Part shown: positions 38,546 through 39,829 of the stretch, one piece after another
Numbering within the stretch: the first letter of the stretch is position 1
Layout of the letters: each line of letters starts with the position of its first letter
From: Streptomyces sp. 130
Lineage (GTDB): Bacteria > Actinomycetota > Actinomycetes > Streptomycetales > Streptomycetaceae
Assembly: GCF_007096885.1 (NCBI RefSeq)
Contig: NZ_VJNO01000051.1
Location: forward strand, 1 to 39,829
Reading direction: 5' to 3'
DNA: 39,829 bases
The notes under the pieces: generated by a model
What the model was told of the DNA's origin: nothing
Database searches by the model: none
What the model saw: only the letters and a program-made list of their open reading frames with translations
Position numbers and translations under genes: made by a program

Positions 38546-38568
38546 TTGTTTCCGCTTCCCGGAAACAA
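38546..38568. promoter_or_regulatory. Perfect 9-5-9 palindrome upstream of the aldolase
   Basis: TTGTTTCCG and CGGAAACAA are separated by CTTCC, 24 bp upstream of the aldolase start. TTTCC/GGAAA arms with this spacing resemble operators of IclR-type repressors. No IclR gene is in the window, so it would act in trans. Confidence 0.6.
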
Positions 38569-38630
38569 CAATCCGTATAGTGAAGTTATAAGGCGGTCGC
38601 ATGGGAGTCAACGGTGACCGGATACGCCGC

Positions 38631-38662
38631 GGGGCCGCACGGTGGGTCCACCGTGCGGCCCC
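38631..38662 (-). terminator. Very strong terminator after etfA
   Basis: The perfect 15-bp arms GGGGCCGCACGGTGG and CCACCGTGCGGCCCC are joined by a two-base turn (a 14-bp stem with a four-base loop in practice). It is 31 bp downstream of the etfA stop on the minus strand. Confidence 0.85.
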
Positions 38663-38693
38663 GGGCCGCTGCTCGTACGAAACCGTCCGGCGA

Positions 38694-39656
38694 TCAGCCC
38701 TTGCGGCTGTTGATCTCCTCGGTGAGCTGGGGGACGACGTCGAAGAGGTCGCCGACGACGCCGTAGTCGACGAGGTCGAAGATCGGGGCCTCGGCGTCCT
38801 TGTTGACCGCGACGATCGTCTTGGAGGTCTGCATCCCGGCCCGGTGCTGGATCGCGCCGGAGATGCCGGAGGCGATGTAGAGCTGCGGGGAGACGGACTT
38901 GCCGGTCTGGCCGACCTGGTTGGTGTGCGGGTACCAGCCGGCGTCCACGGCGGCGCGCGAGGCGCCCACCGCGGCGCCGAGCGAGTCGGCCAGCGCCTCG
39001 ATGACCGCGAAGTTCTCGGCGCCGTTGACACCCCGGCCACCGGAGACCACGATCGCGGCCTCGGTCAGCTCCGGACGGCCGGTCGACTCGCGCGGGGTGC
39101 GCGAGAGGACCTTCGTGCCGGTGGCCTGCGCCGAGAAGGAGACCGCGAGGGTCTCGACGGCACCGGCTGCCGCGGCCGGCTCGACCGGGGCGGAGTTCGG
39201 CTTGACCGTGATGACCGGGACGCCCTTGGAAACACGGGACTTGGTCGTGTACGAGGCGGCGAACGCGGACTGCGTGGCGACCGGGCCCTGGTCACCGGCT
39301 TCCAGGTCGACCGCGTCGGTGATGATGCCGGAGCCGATCCGGAGCGCGAGGCGGGCCGCGATCTCCTTGGCCTCGGCGGAGGACGACAGCAGCACGGCGG
39401 CCGGGGACACGGCCTCGAAGGCGGCCTGGAGAGCGTCCACCTTCGGGACGACCAGGTAGTCGGCGAACTCGGGGGCATCGGCGGTCAGCACCTTGACCGC
39501 GCCGTGCTCGGCGAGCACGGCGGCGGTGTCCGCGGCGCCGTTGCCCAGGGCGACGGCGACGGGCTCGCCGATGCGGCGGGCGAGCGTCAGCAGCTCCAGG
39601 GTGGGCTTGCGGACGGCACCGTCCACGTGGTCGACATAGACGAGAACTTCAGCCAT
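38694..39656 (-). CDS. etfA: Electron transfer flavoprotein subunit alpha
   Basis: This 320-residue subunit, with EtfB, carries electrons from acyl-CoA and other dehydrogenases to the quinone pool through FAD. The C-terminal FAD-binding domain has IVVSGGRGVNGAENF, VGASRAAVDAGWYPHTNQVGQ, the PQLYIASGISGAIQH and IVAVNKDAEAPIFDLVDYGV segments typical of EtfA/FixB. The start ATG at 39656 follows AGGAG. It lies 58 bp downstream of etfB on the same strand, the normal etfBA order. Confidence 0.95.
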   Translation of the reverse strand: MAEVLVYVDHVDGAVRKPTLELLTLARRIGEPVAVALGNGAADTAAVLAEHGAVKVLTADAPEFADYLVVPKVDALQAAFEAVSPAAVLLSSSAEAKEIAARLALRIGSGIITDAVDLEAGDQGPVATQSAFAASYTTKSRVSKGVPVITVKPNSAPVEPAAAAGAVETLAVSFSAQATGTKVLSRTPRESTGRPELTEAAIVVSGGRGVNGAENFAVIEALADSLGAAVGASRAAVDAGWYPHTNQVGQTGKSVSPQLYIASGISGAIQHRAGMQTSKTIVAVNKDAEAPIFDLVDYGVVGDLFDVVPQLTEEINSRKG

Positions 39657-39714
39657 GGGACTTCAATCTCCTGCGTGTGCGAAGTAGGCGGGGGTGGGGA
39701 GGGGGCGCCGGGGC

Positions 39715-39829
39715 TCAGATGAACTTCTGGCCCGCGAGGAACTCGGCCAGCTGCTTGCCGCCCTCGCCCTCGTCCTTCACGATCGTGCCCGCGGTGCGGG
39801 CCGGACGCTCGGCCGCGGAGTCGACCGCG
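39715..39829 (-). CDS. etfB: Electron transfer flavoprotein subunit beta (C-terminal end)
   Basis: The last 38 codons of the gene read off the minus strand; the 5' part is beyond the window. The end KDEGEGGKQLAEFLAGQKFI is typical of actinobacterial EtfB/FixA. The partner EtfA follows 58 bp downstream. Confidence 0.85.
   Translation of the reverse strand, partial: AVDSAAERPARTAGTIVKDEGEGGKQLAEFLAGQKFI

Overview
The window is chromosomal DNA from a high-GC actinomycete, almost certainly Streptomyces. Third codon positions are nearly all G/C, GTG and TTG starts are common, and several proteins belong to families typical of streptomycetes: a DUF6643-like protein, a DUF5954-like protein, an Rv1733c-like membrane protein, TerD-type proteins, a mycothiol-dependent-isomerase-like protein and a deazaflavin-dependent-reductase-like protein. 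I see no rRNA, tRNA, insertion sequence, phage gene or CRISPR array. Function names come from motifs read by eye, without database searches.

Layout. 1-2.5 kb: DHA2-type drug efflux pump divergent from a TetR regulator. 2.5-9.1 kb: Nudix hydrolase, apolipoprotein N-acyltransferase (lnt), a probable frameshifted small membrane gene, a PH-like membrane protein, an Asp/Glu racemase divergent from an HpnB-like glycosyltransferase, and a two-domain TerD protein. 9.1-12.1 kb: DUF5954-like protein, a small lipoprotein, DUF6643-like protein and Rv1733c-like protein. 12.4-17.4 kb: a beta-helix/AAA+ ATPase converging with a large membrane alpha/beta hydrolase. 17.5-21.3 kb: DeoR regulator, SRPBCC protein, Cds1-like PLP enzyme, a small hypothetical and an RsbW-like kinase. 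21.3-23.6 kb: apparent operon of TetR, cupin, an unrecognised 121-residue basic protein and a phosphotriesterase-like hydrolase. 23.6-26.5 kb: ROK repressor divergent from an MFS transporter, followed by a ~98-bp tandem repeat. 26.5-28.7 kb: DinB/MDMPI-like protein, then a TetR regulator divergent from a deazaflavin reductase-like protein with matched palindromes between them. 28.7-33.6 kb: geranylgeranyl-reductase-like flavoprotein, M20 dipeptidase, MBL hydrolase, a TmrB-like/Nudix fusion and a small hypothetical. 33.8-35.0 kb: an excalibur-domain protein and the decayed remnant of an NPCBM-like carbohydrate-binding module. 35.0-39.8 kb: ROK sugar kinase divergent from a LacI regulator, a CitE-like (DUF6986) aldolase, etfA, and the 3' end of etfB.

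The window is a series of short regulator-target modules rather than one long pathway. Five intergenic regions carry clear dyad symmetry beside a regulator or target. Several genes have a TAnnnT-like -10 element only 6-7 nt before the start codon, which suggests leaderless mRNAs. The parts least explained by known biology are the TetR/cupin/121-residue/phosphotriesterase operon, the beta-helix-AAA+ protein beside a hydrolase whose catalytic fold is split by a long membrane insert, and the TmrB-Nudix fusion.
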